Assembly (NCBI RefSeq): GCF_002878395.1
Contig: NC_061119.1
Location: 20,933,588 to 20,997,587 of the forward strand
Reading direction: 5' to 3'
DNA length: 64,000 bases
Source of the DNA: Capsicum annuum
Lineage: Eukaryota > Streptophyta > Magnoliopsida > Solanales > Solanaceae
The notes below the pieces were generated by a model. That model had not been told where the DNA came from and made no database searches. It saw nothing but the letters and a program-made list of their open reading frames with translations. Position numbers and translations under genes: made by a program. Shown here piece after piece: positions 1-12,212 of this stretch; the first letter of the stretch is position 1; every line of letters begins with the position of its first letter.

Positions 1-1991
1 GAGGGGTATTTTGGTTAATTCCTAAGCCCCTAATTCATGGATAACACAATATTAAACCTATTTAAAGAACTTTATGCCCAAATTCATCTATTCTCCCTCA
101 AAGTAAAACCCTAGAGCTCCAAAGCTTCTTCTCCAAGAAATGAAAATCCTCAATAATTTCTCCAAGCAAGCTCAAAATTGAGGATTCCAAAGATAAGATA
201 AACAAGAACTCATCTCCAACAACTCAAATCGGAATCAATAATTCAAGGTTTCTTCATCTAATTATCTACCAAAGTATGTGGGGTTTATGAACAAGGATCT
301 TCTTCCATCTTTGTGCCCAAAACCAAGTTTTAATTACAAATTCATATGATTTTGAATGATTATACATGAGATTTGAATTAGGGTTCATACCCATTATTTC
401 TACTTTCATGATTATGAGTTTTAGAAAGATTTTAAAGAGAATTGCATGTCTATTTTCATACTTTCATGCCTATTGTAGTAAATTACAGATTTTGAGATAA
501 ATTATTATTATTTTCACTATCAAGCATGATTATTATGATGTTTTGACATAAGATTAATGCATGGGTTACTATCCCCATATTGAATATTAGTATTTAAAGA
601 AACGATGATGCTTTAAGCATCCTATTATCAGATTATGTACAAATTTTTAGTAAATCTTTGATCTTTCGATTATCAGATTAGTTATGGAATCCATTTCACA
701 GAATTTCTATAGTTTGCAGAATTTAGAAAAACTTTATTTATAGATTCAACCAAATAAGTGCCTAATTGTTTCAGACAAGCTCTTATGATAGTTTTAAAGT
801 GGATTTCCAACAAAATAAGCGTAGCATATAAAAATGGAGTAGCATTTAGCACCAAGTTGGAAGTCTGGGTTTAGCACATCCTACTTAAAAAAACTACGTA
901 GCCAACAAAGATATAGATTCAGATTTATCCTATTCCATTATGGGTTATAGTTACAAATATGATTACTTAGCTCAGGTTATACTCCTTGACAATAGTATGA
1001 CACATCTCCCCAACGTGAGATTTCTTCCCTAGGAGAAAGAGACATTTGACTCCATGTAGCTCGCATGGTTTATGTTGGTTAAGAGAACATCCCTACAGTA
1101 TACTAGTAAAGATTTTTAGAATAGTTTCTAAAAGTATTTCTTCCTGCTTGCTAAAAGAGAACAATGACAAAAAATCTTTTAGATAACTAAGTGTAAAGGC
1201 TCACAGTTTTTCTCAGATTATGCTTTACAGAAAGATATTAGCTTTATATTTCAGCTTTTAGATTTTAGATTATAGATTGAGTCCTTTCTACAGTTAGACA
1301 GTATGATTTAAAGGGAGAACACAAGCATAGCTTTCAAAACTAAATGTTGTGGCTCATTAGATTTACAAAGTATGATTTGTTATTCATGATTTCAGATTTC
1401 AGTATTTTAGATATTCTAGCTTATATGAGTCATTTACATTTAGAATACATTATTTTACAAATTATAATGATGAGATGATGTTTTACTTATGCATTCACCC
1501 CCATATACTCAGTACATCCTCAAAGTACTGATCCACATATATGTCTATGTGCTACATTGTCTCATAATGTAGGTTTAGGTGCTCAGTATTAGCAATGTGA
1601 GTGGTTCGAGTAGCTTAATCTACATCCGACAGTTGGTGACTCCTCATAGTTTGGGGACTTATTCATTCAGATTTTTTAGCTTAGTAGTTCATATGATTTA
1701 GTATTTCTTTTCAGATAGTTTGAGTTAGATGGAGGTTTGTCCTAGTGACTCTCTGCATATTAGTATTAGAGGCTTATCAGACTTCTAGTTTTAATCCAGA
1801 TTATTCAGTATTGATATTTTAGACATTATTTTAGATATTTTAGCCAAATTTCTGCATTTTTCATGATTATACACCTATATTTCCTTTATTATTAGATTTA
1901 GACTCAGTAGTAGGTAGATAGGGTTACCTTAAGGCTACTGGTAGTCTTGAGCACTATGTGACTTCTTGAGACTGCATTTTGAGGAATTACA
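1..1991 (+). repeat. 5' LTR of element A (left-truncated)
   Basis: It aligns along its length with 6,885-8,016 plus 18,349-19,198. Shared landmarks include a GAGGGGTATTTT start, 'tttatgcccaaatt' near 70 and 6,960, and 'tatacacctatatttcc' near 1,870 and 19,075. It ends in TTACA just before the primer-binding site. No coding potential is seen. Confidence 0.9.
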
Positions 1992-1996
1992 AACCT

Positions 1997-2008
1997 TGTA
2001 TTAGAGCC
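1997..2008 (+). other. Primer-binding site of element A (tRNA-Met type, mutated)
   Basis: TGTATTAGAGCC lies five bases after the 5' LTR end and differs slightly from the plant initiator tRNA-Met site TGGTATCAGAGCC. Confidence 0.7.
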
Positions 2009-2202
2009 TAGGGTTTTTAAGAGTCCTAGAAAGTTAGACAAGCCGCGTTACGTAGAGTCTTAATCATGAGTGTGTTGCGTGCCACATTTATCAGCAAGAG
2101 GCTATGGGACGTTCTTAGTTAATCATATCTTTCTTTCTTGATTTATCATGTTTACAATATCTCTATCTTATTTTAACTCATACTCTTACGTCACAGTTTA
2201 AA

Positions 2203-3320
2203 ATGCCTCTTTATTGAGCTAATGCACGTAAAAATGGTAACCAGCCACCCCAACCCATAAATCCTTTGAATGAGAATGTATCTTATGTTGAGTTTAGGGA
2301 TGCCTTTCAGGTGTTGACCCAAAAGTCAGGGCAATCATTAGGATGCAGTCCCACTTCCGCAGAATGGGGATTTAGTAGCAGCCAGAATTAGAGACTTTAT
2401 GAGAATGAATCTGCCAGAGTTCTTTGGGTCGAAAGCATGTAAGGATCCATAGCTTTTCGTAGATGAGGTGAAGAAGATCACTCATATTATGCATGTTTCT
2501 TAAGGGGAGAGTATAGAGTTAGCATCCTATAGGTTGAAGGATGTAGCATATGATTGGGTGGTTATGTTGAGGAATGGTAAAGGTGAGAATGCAACTCCTA
2601 TAAGAAGTAAGGCATTTCAAGATGCCTTTTTAGAAATGTTCTTCCCACATGAGATAAGGAAAGCTAAGACAAAGGAGTTTTTGAACCTGAGGCATGGCTC
2701 AATGATAGTGAAGGAGTATTGACTTACGTTTAATCAGTTGTCTAAGTATTCCCCTGATATGATGGCTAATCCTAAGGTAAGAATGAGTAAGTTTGTTACT
2801 GGAGTGTCTAGATTGGTAGTCAAGGGGTGTAAAATTTCCATGCTTATAGGAGATATGGATCTTACTTGATTGATGATGCATGCTCAGCAGATTAAGGAAA
2901 AGAAGTTGAAGGAAAGAGAGAGAGAAAATAAGAAAGCTAGAAAAGGGCAGTTTGAGTATGGCTAAGCTAGGTCTCAAGGAGGAAATCATTCGAAATTTCA
3001 GAATCATTCATCTATTCTAGAAACATCTTCAGCTAGTGCTCCCACTCCGAGAGGTAGACAAGAGCAGTGAGGTAAGTCTTCTATGTCCAGATCCCTAAAT
3101 AGTGTAAGTTGTAGGCCCAATTATTCTCCATGTACTAAATATGGTAATAATCACCCTGGTGAGTGTTTAGCTGGTTAAAAGGGTTGTTTTAGTTGTGGTA
3201 AGTTGGGTCACAATATTAGAGATTTTTCGTATGCTAAGCAGGGAAACAAAGACTTTTGTCCCCAGATTCAGGCTGTTAGTGCTCCAACTCCTTTAGGTCG
3301 TCCAGTCCTTTCTTAGGGTG
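2203..3320 (+). pseudogene. gag: gag remnant of element A
   Basis: The start ATG at 2,203 follows the usual untranslated stretch, but an in-frame stop comes after four codons. The best preserved block (2,534-2,722) matches the Retrotrans_gag core, with a W-V-M-L region followed by F..MFFPHEIRKAK and FLNLRHGSM. A CCHC knuckle near 3,187-3,231 reads C-F-S-C-G-K-L-G-H-N-I-R-D-F, so the last cysteine is lost. A proline/serine-rich stretch precedes the knuckle. Several stops and frameshifts make it non-functional. In chromoviruses this protein builds the virus-like particle and binds element RNA. Confidence 0.82.
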
Positions 3321-4640
3321 CATCATTTAGTACCAGTGACGTTCATCACCCAAATTAATTTTATAGTTTACAATCATGTCAGGAGTAAAAGGATTCACCA
3401 GATGTTATCACTGGTATGCTTCGTGTCTTTAATCTTGGGTTTATGTCTTGTCAGACCCTTGGTCGTGTTTCTCTTATATTACCCTATTAGTTGCAGTAAA
3501 TTTTCAAATAAGTTCTAAAAAGATCCCTGAGCCATTCTTGGTTTCTCCCCCAGTAGGTGAGTCAGTTGTTGCTAAACAAATCTATAGAAAGTGTCCTATC
3601 ATTGATCTTTATAAATTCATGCTATAAGACTTGATAGATGGTTTCTCCCCTCAGAACCCGCTCCGATCATTTTGAGTTTCTAGTCATATCCTTCGGACTA
3701 ACAAATGCCCTAACAAGCTTCATGGACTTGATGAACAGAGTGTTCAAATAGTATCAAGACACGTTTGTCATGTCTTTATCGATTATATTCTTGACTACTC
3801 TCATAGTAAAGATGATCATGCAGACCATCTTAGAATTATGTTATAAACCCTTAGAGATCACCAGTTGTTCACCAAGTTTAACAAATGTGAATTTTAGCTA
3901 AGATCACTAGCTTTCCTTGGTCATATTATTTCCAGTGAGGGTATTAGAGTTGATCCCCAAAACACAGAATCCATGAGGAATTAGCCTAGATCTATCTCTC
4001 CATTAGACATTAGGATTTTCTTAGTTGAAGCTAGTTATTATAGATGTTAGTTATTATAGATGTTTTGTTGAGGTTTTCTCATCTATTATATCTCTTATGT
4101 CTAGATTGACCCAAAAGAAAGTTATGTTTCTGTGGTCGGATTCCTAGGAGAAGAATTTTCAGGAGTTAAAGACTCGACTCACTCCAGCCCCATTATTAGC
4201 ATTACCTAATGATACAGATGGTTTTGTGGTTTATTTTGATTCCTCCAGAGTTGATTTGGGTTGTATTTTGATATAAAGAGGTAAGGTCATAGCCTATGCC
4301 TCAAGACAGCTTAAGCCTCGTGAAAAGAATTACCTAACCCATGATCTTGAGTTAGGTGTTACTGTGTTTGCTTTGAAAATCTGGATACATTATTTGTATG
4401 GGGTACATATTGATGTGTTCACGGATCAAAAAAGCTTAAAGTATGTGTTTAATCAGAGGGATTCGAATCTCTATTAGAGAAGGAGGTTGGAGTTATTGAA
4501 GTATTAAGATATGAGTATATTGTATCATCTGGGCATGGCCAATTAGTGGCAGATGCCCTTAGTACATTGTCTATGGGCAGTGTTGCTCATATGGAGAATG
4601 ATAAAATAGAGTTAGCTTGAGAAGTACATCGTTTAGCTAG
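3321..4640 (+). pseudogene. pol: Protease-RT-RNaseH remnant of element A with internal deletion
   Basis: The 5' part (3,321-3,600) shows the N-terminal side of a chromovirus protease, but the active-site region is unreadable. At about 3,600-3,660 the sequence jumps into the middle of RT ([18 protein letters not shown]), so much of the protease and the RT fingers is missing. The catalytic box near 3,780 reads F-I-D-Y-I, with an aspartate replaced. RNaseH follows at 4,200-4,600 ([20 protein letters not shown], then F-T-D-Q-K-S-L near 4,420). Many stops. This is decayed replication machinery and cannot encode an active enzyme. Confidence 0.85.
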
Positions 4641-4789
4641 ATTGGGAGTTAGGTTGGTTGATTCAGCTTAAGGGAATGTTTGGGTTCAGAGTAGTTTCAC
4701 ATCTTCCCTAGTTTCGGAAGTGAAAGAAAAGCAAAAAAAGGATTCTAGTTTTGTCAAAACTGAAGGAGTCGGCTAAAAACTAAAAGGTA

Positions 4790-6140
4790 GAGGTTTTCTC
4801 CCATGGGAGAGATGGTGTGTTGAACTAATAGAGTAGATTATGTGTGCCATGTGTTGATGATTTGAGGCAGTGGATTATGGAGGAAGATCATGGTACGCAT
4901 TATTCTATCTATCCAGGATCCACCAAGATGTACCGTGACTTACTGGAAATCTATTGGTGAAGTGGTATGAAGAGATATATAGCAGATTTGTAGCGAAATG
5001 TACAACTTGTCAATAGGTTAAGGTAGAGCATCAAATACCTGGTGGTACGTTGCAAGAGTTTGGTATCCCAACAATGAAGTGGAAACAGGTTAACATGGTC
5101 TTTTTGGCTAGTTTACCCCATTCGCGTTGGCAGCATGATTCGATTTGGGTTATTGTAGATAGATTAATAAGTTAGCGCATTTCTTGCCAGTTCATACTTC
5201 TTACACAGATGAATATTACGCTAATTTTTACATCCAAGAGATGGTTAGATTGCATGGATTCCCCTTGTCCATAATCTCAGTTAGGGGTACTTTTTTTACC
5301 GCTCAATTTTGGAGAGCTTTTCAGAAGGGTCTTGGCACCCAAGTCCATCTCAGTTCAGCTTTTCATCCGCAAATAGATTGTCAGGTAGAGAGGACCATTC
5401 AGACTCTAGAGGGCATGTTGAGGACTTGTGTCATTGACTTCAAAGGTAGTTAGGATGATCAGTTTTCATTGATTGAGTTCGCTTATAATAACAGTTATCA
5501 TGCTACTATTCAGATGGCTCCATTTAAGGCTCTTTATGGGCGAAGATGTAGATTGCCAGTTGGTTGGTTTGAAGTGGGTGAGGCCAGTTTGATTGGTCCA
5601 GACATGGTGTTTGAGGCCATAGATAAAGTTCTATTGATTCATGGGAGATTTAAAGCAGCCCAGAGTCGTCAAAAATCTTATCTAGATGTAAGAAGAAGAG
5701 ACCTTTAGTTCGAGGTTGATCATCTTGTGTATTTAAAAGTTTCACCCATGAAAGGGGTGAAGAGATTTGGCAAGAAAGGGAAACTTAGTCCACGTTATAT
5801 TGGTCCTATCTGTATTTTTAGTCGTGTTGGGAAGGTAGCGTATGATCTTGAGCTACCCACTGACTTATCATCAGTTCATCCAGTTTTTCCATCTGTCCTT
5901 GTTGAAATAGAGCATAGACGATTCAGCTATTATAGTTCCTATAGAAAGTAAAGATATTCAGAATAGGGTTTCTTACAAAAAAGTCCCAGTAGAGATTCTT
6001 GATCATCAAATTCATAAACTAAGGAACAAAGAAGTTCCCTTGGTCAAAGTTCTATGGAGAAATCAGTCCGTTGAGGGTGCTACTTGGGAAGTAGAATTAG
6101 ACATATATACCAAGTTTCCTCATCGCTTCTCTACGAACTC
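4790..6140 (+). pseudogene. pol: Integrase and chromodomain remnant of element A
   Basis: The zinc-binding N-terminal region of integrase (H..YSIYPGSTKMYRDL, then CTTCQ) lies at 4,890-5,020. The catalytic core is at 5,100-5,450; the readable block at 5,184-5,453 includes LVRLHGFPLSII-like and TFFTAQFW sequence. The C-terminal domain follows at 5,460-5,900 with GVKRFGKKGKLSPRYIGP. Immediately after comes a chromodomain-like tail at 5,975-6,130 (VEILDHQ, LRNKEVPLVKVLWRNQ, GATWE), which in this clade directs insertion towards heterochromatin. Internal stops at 5,451 and 5,706 and frameshifts break it. Confidence 0.87.
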
Positions 6141-6365
6141 AGATTCAGTTGAAGGTAATAGTTTTCCTTTATTCAGTTCTTTTTCAGTCTTAGATTCAGC
6201 TATATAGTTATCTTCATGTTAATTCATGCACTCACAGATCAGTTCAGAAAGCTCATTATGTTGAGATCCAGTCCTACAGTTTATTTTAGTTGTGCATGAT
6301 AACTGATAGCCTTAGATTCCTCAGTATTTCCAGCATGACTAGCCACATCAGAGGACAAATGTTCC

Positions 6366-6379
6366 CAGGGGGGAGATAT
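6366..6379 (+). other. Polypurine tract of element A
   Basis: CAGGGGGGAGATAT lies directly against the TG of the 3' LTR, the place where plus-strand DNA synthesis is primed. Confidence 0.8.
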
Positions 6380-6572
6380 TGTAATACCCCATACTTTTCC
6401 CAGCTTAAATTCATCCCTAGAATGTCAAAGATTAGATTAAAAAAAGAATAACTTTTGTTACGTAGAGAATTTTCTAGAGTTGTGTGGAAAATTGAATAAG
6501 CTTTCCATCGATACCTAATTCGCCTAAATCTGATACGCGGTTGAAAAGGTATTTCACTCTTAAGTTGATAGT

Positions 6573-6845
6573 GTGCCACCTGGGCAGTCAGCGTGTCGCG
6601 TAGAAGGAAAAAATGGCAATCTTCAATTCCAGTGGACCTCCGCGATATTGGCGTGTCGCAGAGTGGTTCATTTTCCGATTTGTCAAAATACAGCAGCCCA
6701 ATGCAATCTTACTACATCGCGTTGGTGGCCAAAATGCCATTCTAAAGGGCACCGCGATGGTGGCTCGTCGCGGAGCACGCCCAGTTCCCACTCATCCATT
6801 TTCTAGTAAGCCACCGCGTAGTGGCGCTTCGCGGTGGCCTACCAT
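6573..6845 (+). repeat. CpG-rich degenerate repeats in the U3 of the element A 3' LTR
   Basis: Four or five imperfect copies of a short GC-rich motif around CGCG and GTGTCGC/CGTCGCGG stand out in otherwise AT-rich LTR sequence, for example near 6,590, 6,645, 6,715, 6,765 and 6,825. Weaker versions occur in the LTRs of elements C and L (near 48,320 and 47,790). Confidence 0.6.
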
Positions 6846-8011
6846 TTCAGAAAATTTTTCTTATTCCAGATCTATTTAGAAGTTTAAGAGGGGTATTTTT
6901 GTCAATTCCTAAGCCCTCAATTTGTGGATAATGCGAGACTAAACATATTCAAAGCACTTTATGCCCAAATTTGTCCATTTTCTTTCAAAGTAAAATCCTA
7001 GAGCTCCAAAGCTTCTTCTCCAAGAAATAAAAATCCTCCATAATCTCTCCAAGAAAACTCTAAATTGAGGATTCCAAAACAAGATATTCAAGAACTCATC
7101 TCCTAGAACTCAAATAGGAATCAATAATTCATGGTTTCTTCATGAAATCATCTACCAAGGTATATGGGGTTAATGAACAAGGATAGTCTTCCATCCTTGT
7201 GACCAAAACCAAGTTTTAATTACAAATTCATATGATTTTGAATGATTATACATGAGATTTGAATTAGGGTTCGTACCCATTATTTCTACTTGCATGATTA
7301 TTAGTTTTTGAGAAATTTTAAAGATGAATTGCATGTCTATTTTCAAACTTTCATGCCGATTGCAGTAAATTACAGATTTTGAGATGAATTATTATTGTTT
7401 TCATTATCAAGAATGATTATTATAATGTTTTGACATAAGATTAATGCATGGGTTATTATCCCAAGATTGTATATTAGTATTTAATGAAAGATGATGCTTT
7501 AAGCATTCTATTATCAGATTATGTATAGATTTTCAATAAAGCTTTGATCTTTCAATCATTGGATTAGCTATGGAATCCACTTCACCGAATTTCTACAATT
7601 TACAGAATTTAGAATAACTTTATTTACAGATTTAATCAGATAAGTGCATAATTGGTTTCAGATAAACCCTTATTCTAGTTTTAAAGTGGATTTCCAATAG
7701 AATGAGTGTAGAAAATAAAAAGGGAGTAGTACTTAGCACCAAGCTGGAAGTGTGGGTTTAGTGCATCCTACTTCCATGGAACTATGTAACCAACATAGGT
7801 TTAGATTCAGATTTCTTCAATTCTAATATGTGTTACAATTACAAATGTGATCACTTAGCTCAGGTTATATTCCTTGGCAAGAGTATGACACCTCTCCCTA
7901 ATATGAGGTTTCTTCCTTAGGAGGATGAGACGTTGGAATCCATGTAGCTTGCATGGTTTATGTTTGTTAAGATAACCTCCCTATAGCTTAATAGTAATGA
8001 TTTTTAGAATA

Positions 8012-8016
8012 GTTTC
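8012..8016 (+). repeat. Target-site duplication GTTTC of element B (left)
   Basis: The same five bases recur at 18,344-18,348 immediately after element B. Removing B plus one copy restores a continuous element A LTR. Confidence 0.88.
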
Positions 8017-9615
8017 TAATGTGTGAGCAGATGCTAACACATTTGAGGCTTTTAACAAAGAATAATTGCAGTCTTAAGCAACTTTTGTCATTTTTGATTG
8101 TTTTCTATTTGATATTGCAGTAAAAGTCAAGATGAAAGAGAACCAACAATAATGGAAGTAAAAGAGTTGATTTCTGAGAAAGTAAAGAGGGAAGTATGGC
8201 GACAACTTATTTGATAAGTCATCAGCCTTGTGATAAGCTATCATAGTTAGCGTCAGCCTTAGACAGAGAATGAGTTTCCGCTGGAATTCATAGTGACATA
8301 TGTGATAGGCCGTAAGAAGTGTGATAAGCCATCACGCTCATCGTTATCCTTAGACAGAGAATGAGCTTCAACTAGAATTCATGATGACATCTATGATAGC
8401 CCATCAGAAGTGTGATAAGCCATCAGGATCATCATTAGGCTTAGGCAGGGAATGGGATTTGAAGTGAAGAAAAGATGACAATTCTGATAAGTCATCATAA
8501 TTTCAATAAGTTATCACGTCTCATCGTCAACTTAAGGCAGATATTGTCAAAAGTGAAGAGGATTTGACGACATTCCTGATAAGTTGTTAGACTCCTCATA
8601 AGTCACCACACACATCGTCGCCTGTCCAAGAAAATACTGCGATCTATGATTTTGTTTCCATAATTATGCCAAAGTATTTAAAGCATATGTTAGGGTTTTC
8701 TAATATAAAAAAAGGGGGGAACTGTCATTTTGAGAATCTCTTCTCTATAGTTTTCTGACCTGAACTTTACAATTATTTTTTGAGAGATTATTACAATTGT
8801 TTTGTGATTTTCTACTGTGAATCAAATCTGAGAACCACTTGTTGCTATTCATCTTGTTGTAAGTTCATATGTCAAACTAGAATTCAACTTGTTGTCTTGA
8901 TTATTTTATTATGAGTAGCTAAATTCCCTTAACTCGAGTTTTGGGATCTATGAGTTTGGGTTTGTAACGTAACTAAGTGTTCAAGATTCTAATGGTGGTA
9001 GGAACTTCTTGTTAATTCAATTATTTTATACTCTGACTATTGGTTGGAAACAATAGGCCTTGCTTAATGGTTATTTGCATGAGATAGAAATAAACCCTAG
9101 TAAGAAGTGAATTATCAACAGGGACTTGGAAGCATCAAACTTCCATTTAATAATTAATGTTGTAACAAGATTAATTCACTTGAAATAACATCCTATTATG
9201 AAATTTAAATTCCCTAAGTCTGAGAGAATTAGGTGTTCTGAGAGAATTAGGTGTTTAAATGTCGAAATAGTTTGAGAAACATTTAGAAATAACTTTGACA
9301 AGGATAGTCTATTATTCCTACCTACCACAAGAATCATGAACCATTACTAGCGTCTGTCAAATCCCAACACCCATAGTGAACATAACTCTGATTTTCCTTA
9401 TCATATTGATTTCAAACACTGAATTGAGAAGTAATTATTTGTTACCTTTCAAAAGACCCCATTCACAGAAAACTGATAACTATCAGTTGATTAACCCGCA
9501 GATAACTCAAATTCACACCATATTCCCTGTTGGATTTGACCACAAACTAGTTGGGTTATATATTGACAACAATCATCTACATTCTCGAAAGAGAGGTGTA
9601 GTTTGAGCGCTATCA
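8017..9615 (+). repeat. 5' LTR of element B
   Basis: It starts TAATGTGTGAG (TG changed to TA; the 3' copy starts TGATATGTGAG) and ends GCGCTATCA. A TATA-like box near 8,704 precedes a G-rich run. It contains 91-bp tandem repeats with TGATAAGC-CATCA cores (see 8,229-8,470). Confidence 0.88.
8229..8470 (+). repeat. 91-bp tandem repeats in the element B LTR
   Basis: The phrase TGTGATAAG(C) begins at 8,229, 8,320 and 8,411, spaced exactly 91 bases. Each unit also carries 'cagagaatgag' and 'gaattcat'. Related short GATAAG/CTTATC units continue to about 8,620. The 3' LTR shows the same organisation at about 16,940-17,370. Confidence 0.75.
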
Positions 9616-9619
9616 AAAA

Positions 9620-9637
9620 TGGTGTCGTTTCCAGGGA
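9620..9637 (+). other. Primer-binding site of element B
   Basis: TGGTGTCGTTTCCAGGGA starts five bases after the LTR. It resembles the TGGCGCCGTTGCCGGGG-type site common in Tat/Athila elements. Confidence 0.65.
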
Positions 9638-9740
9638 ATACAGTTGTAAATTGAAGTTGTGTGCACTAATTGACTGTTAGTCAAGTTTCTTAGTTTTACA
9701 TTTATTTGTTGTTTTTATTTATTGTAGAAATTTTGTGGTT

Positions 9741-11300
9741 CATGGAAAGAACTAAAAGCTCTAAAGAACCATTATTACCATTTAATCCGGAACCGCAACT
9801 AATCAGTAGAATGGCAGACCATCAGAAGGCTGATATGTTAGTAGCCTTAGCTAGAGCTCAGGTGAATATGCAGAATGATGATCAACAAGTACGATATCCA
9901 AATCCTGAGGATGATGAATTGGGAGATAAGGGGATTTTAAACCCTGGTTACCCAAGGCATGCAGAGCAAATAGCTACACTAGTACAGAATAATGCTAACA
10001 GAAATTGTCCATTCCGATGAAAGCAAGGTCACCAGCCGGTCCAGTATAAGTATAACCTTAATGATGATGATGGTGGAATGGATGAAGCAGGTGAAATAGG
10101 TGCAATTATACCCCTACCATTAGCACCTTAAAAATTCAACATTACGAGTATTATGATTCAACTCTTCAATCTGAAGGGGTTGTTTGGTCGCCTTTCTAGG
10201 GATGATCCGAACTAGCATCTGGTGAACTTTGTCACTATTTGTAAATATTTTGATAACCCAGGAGTGAGTCAGAATGCTATCTGTTTGAGATTGTTTTCAT
10301 TTCTCTGTTTGGGGAGGCAACATTATGGCTTAATGAGCTTACACCCGATTCTATAACCAATTGGAGGAAGTTGAAGGAGCTTTCCTAGAAAGGTTCTTTC
10401 CACCTTCCAGGAGGGTACAGTAGAGGGATGGGATCAACAACTTTAGACATCTCCTAACAGAAGCCTTGCATAAAACCTGGGAGAGATTCAAAAAGAAGCT
10501 GACGTAGTGTCTGAACCACAACATGACGGCCATACACTTGATGGAAACTTTGTAAAGGGCTCTTAACTTTGTGATAAAACCGATTGTAGATAATTCTACT
10601 GGTGGTTCTTGTGTTGATCTTAGATTCCTAGAGGGTTTAGAAATTCTTGAGAGAATGACCAAATAGAGTCGGGCATGGCATACCAGGGACTCTGTGGTAG
10701 CAAGCCCTACTCTTTCTATTGGTATGACTGCGGAGCAACACAAAAGAGATGAGAAGCGTTATGAAGACATGGTGCACCTAAAAATGAAGATGGACTTGTT
10801 AACCAAATATTTACTATTAGGTAAAACTGAGAAAGTGAAGGCTATGGGATCGCAGATCAAAGTGGAGTCTGACTCAGAAAAAAAGGCAAACTATGTAAAT
10901 AATCAGGGGGTTCCAAGGCAATAGCCAAGGAAATCAATGTCAGACTTATTATGACAAGGATAGATATAAGAACCAGGAGCAAGGTAATTAGAGGAGCGAT
11001 AATGATTAGAGTGAGTTATATGTCCCTCCTGGAAATCATGAGGCTGCTATAACAAGTTCTGAAAAGATATCCTTAGAGGACATGATGGCTAAATTATTAA
11101 AGGGAGTGGAGGCTACCAACGCAGGGGTGACTACCATGAAGACCGATTTTTCCTCTATGAGTCAGTTAGTAAATTCGCACTCCACTTCAATCAAACAGTT
11201 GGAACAGTAAATGAACCAACTCTCAGCAGTGCTGAACCAGAGGAAGAGTGGAATGTTACCTAGTGATATGATTCAGAATCCATGAAATAATGGCATATGT
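9741..11300 (+). pseudogene. gag: gag remnant of element B (Athila type)
   Basis: An ATG at 9,741 opens a 93-codon readable block ending at 10,020. After frameshifts the conserved Athila gag core appears: 'FNLKGLFGRLSRDDPN' near 10,165-10,215, 'FVTICKYFDNPGVSQNAICL' near 10,230-10,290, and a FLERFFPPSRR-like motif near 10,380. Readable tracts also lie at 10,694-10,924. Gag would form the particle, but stops and frameshifts throughout rule out a full product. No clear CCHC knuckle was found. Confidence 0.78.
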
Positions 11301-11478
11301 ATGGAAATTACCACTAGAAGTGTTAAGATATTACCTTGGCCCTTCTATGGAAAAAGGTGGACTTGAAGATGTGACTGAAGTAGATGACAAACTCGAAGAA
11401 GAATATCCAGTGGAGTCTAGGAGGATGGATGGTTCTGATGATGCTTTGGCATAAGAAAAGGAGAAATAAAAGTAAGTA

Positions 11479-12212
11479 GTGGTGAAAACCCTCCCAATAC
11501 CACCACTTCCCTTTCCTAAAAGATTGAAGAAGAAGGTTAACGACATGAAATTTAGTAAATTCATGGCAATGTTGAAGCATTTAATGATAAATGTGCATTT
11601 GGTGGAGGCACTCGAGCAAATTCCAAGGTATGCTAAATTCATGAAGGACCTTGTGATGAAGAAAAGAGAGGTGAGATATGAACCGGAGGATAATCTCCAC
11701 CATTGTAGTTCCATTTCTACACGATCCTTAGTGCAGAAGAAGGCCGACCCTAGAGCAGTCACTATTCCATGTACAATCAAGTCTCTCAATTTTGCTAAGG
11801 TCATATATGATCTGGAGGTGAGCATAAATATGATGCCGCTAACCATGTATAAAATCTAGTTTTGGGGGATCCTACCCCGATAAACATGCGGTTGGTTATG
11901 GCGGATAGGTATGTAAAGCGACCAGTAAGAATATTACATGATGTATTGGTAAAGGTGGCCGACTTTATACTTCATGCTAATTTTGTAGTCCTAGACTGTG
12001 AGATGGATCTTAAAGTACCCATCATTTTGGGTAGACTATTACTTGATATTGGGAGAGTAGTAGTGGACATAGAGCTGAATGAGCTCAAGTTCAAGTTTAA
12101 TGACAAAGAAGAAAGAATCGAAATGCGCTCATCCATGACACAGCAAAAGGAGATGAGTGTCTTCTCAATCATGGATGGGTTTTATAAAGATGGTAAAGAG
12201 GTAGAATCATGA
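11479..12212 (+). pseudogene. Aspartic protease region of element B
   Basis: Two adjoining reading frames (11,479-11,859 and 11,862-12,212) together cover the Athila gag-protease linker and retropepsin. Seen: PPLPFPKRL, then FSKFMAMLKHLMINVHLVEA, then AVTIPCTIKSLNFAK. The active-site segment is Y-D-L-E-V-S, where the family has D-L-G-A-S, so the catalytic loop is altered. The flap/C-terminal side is good: VLVKVADFI, ANFVVLDCEMD, VPIILGRLLLDIGR. A stop after YKI at 11,857-11,859 splits it. No RT follows. Confidence 0.83.

Larger units (their letters stand above)
6380..8016 (+). repeat. 3' LTR of element A, first part
   Basis: It starts TGTAATACCCCATAC after the polypurine tract and aligns with the window start from 6,885 on. 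It is interrupted after 8,016 by element B; the sequence 'agaatagtttcta' resumes at 18,344. No real gene is present. The open frames at 6,573-6,879 come from a CpG-rich repeat patch. Confidence 0.9.

Noticed and set aside
6573..6879. Overlapping frames on both strands in a GC-rich patch
   Set aside because: Frames are open because stops are rare in CpG-rich sequence; the patch lies in LTR U3 and the equivalent sequence of the 5' LTR is outside the window.
8229..8640. Regularly spaced repeats suggestive of a CRISPR array
   Set aside because: The sequence is plant LTR DNA; repeat units are tandem and spacers are themselves repeated, with no cas genes.
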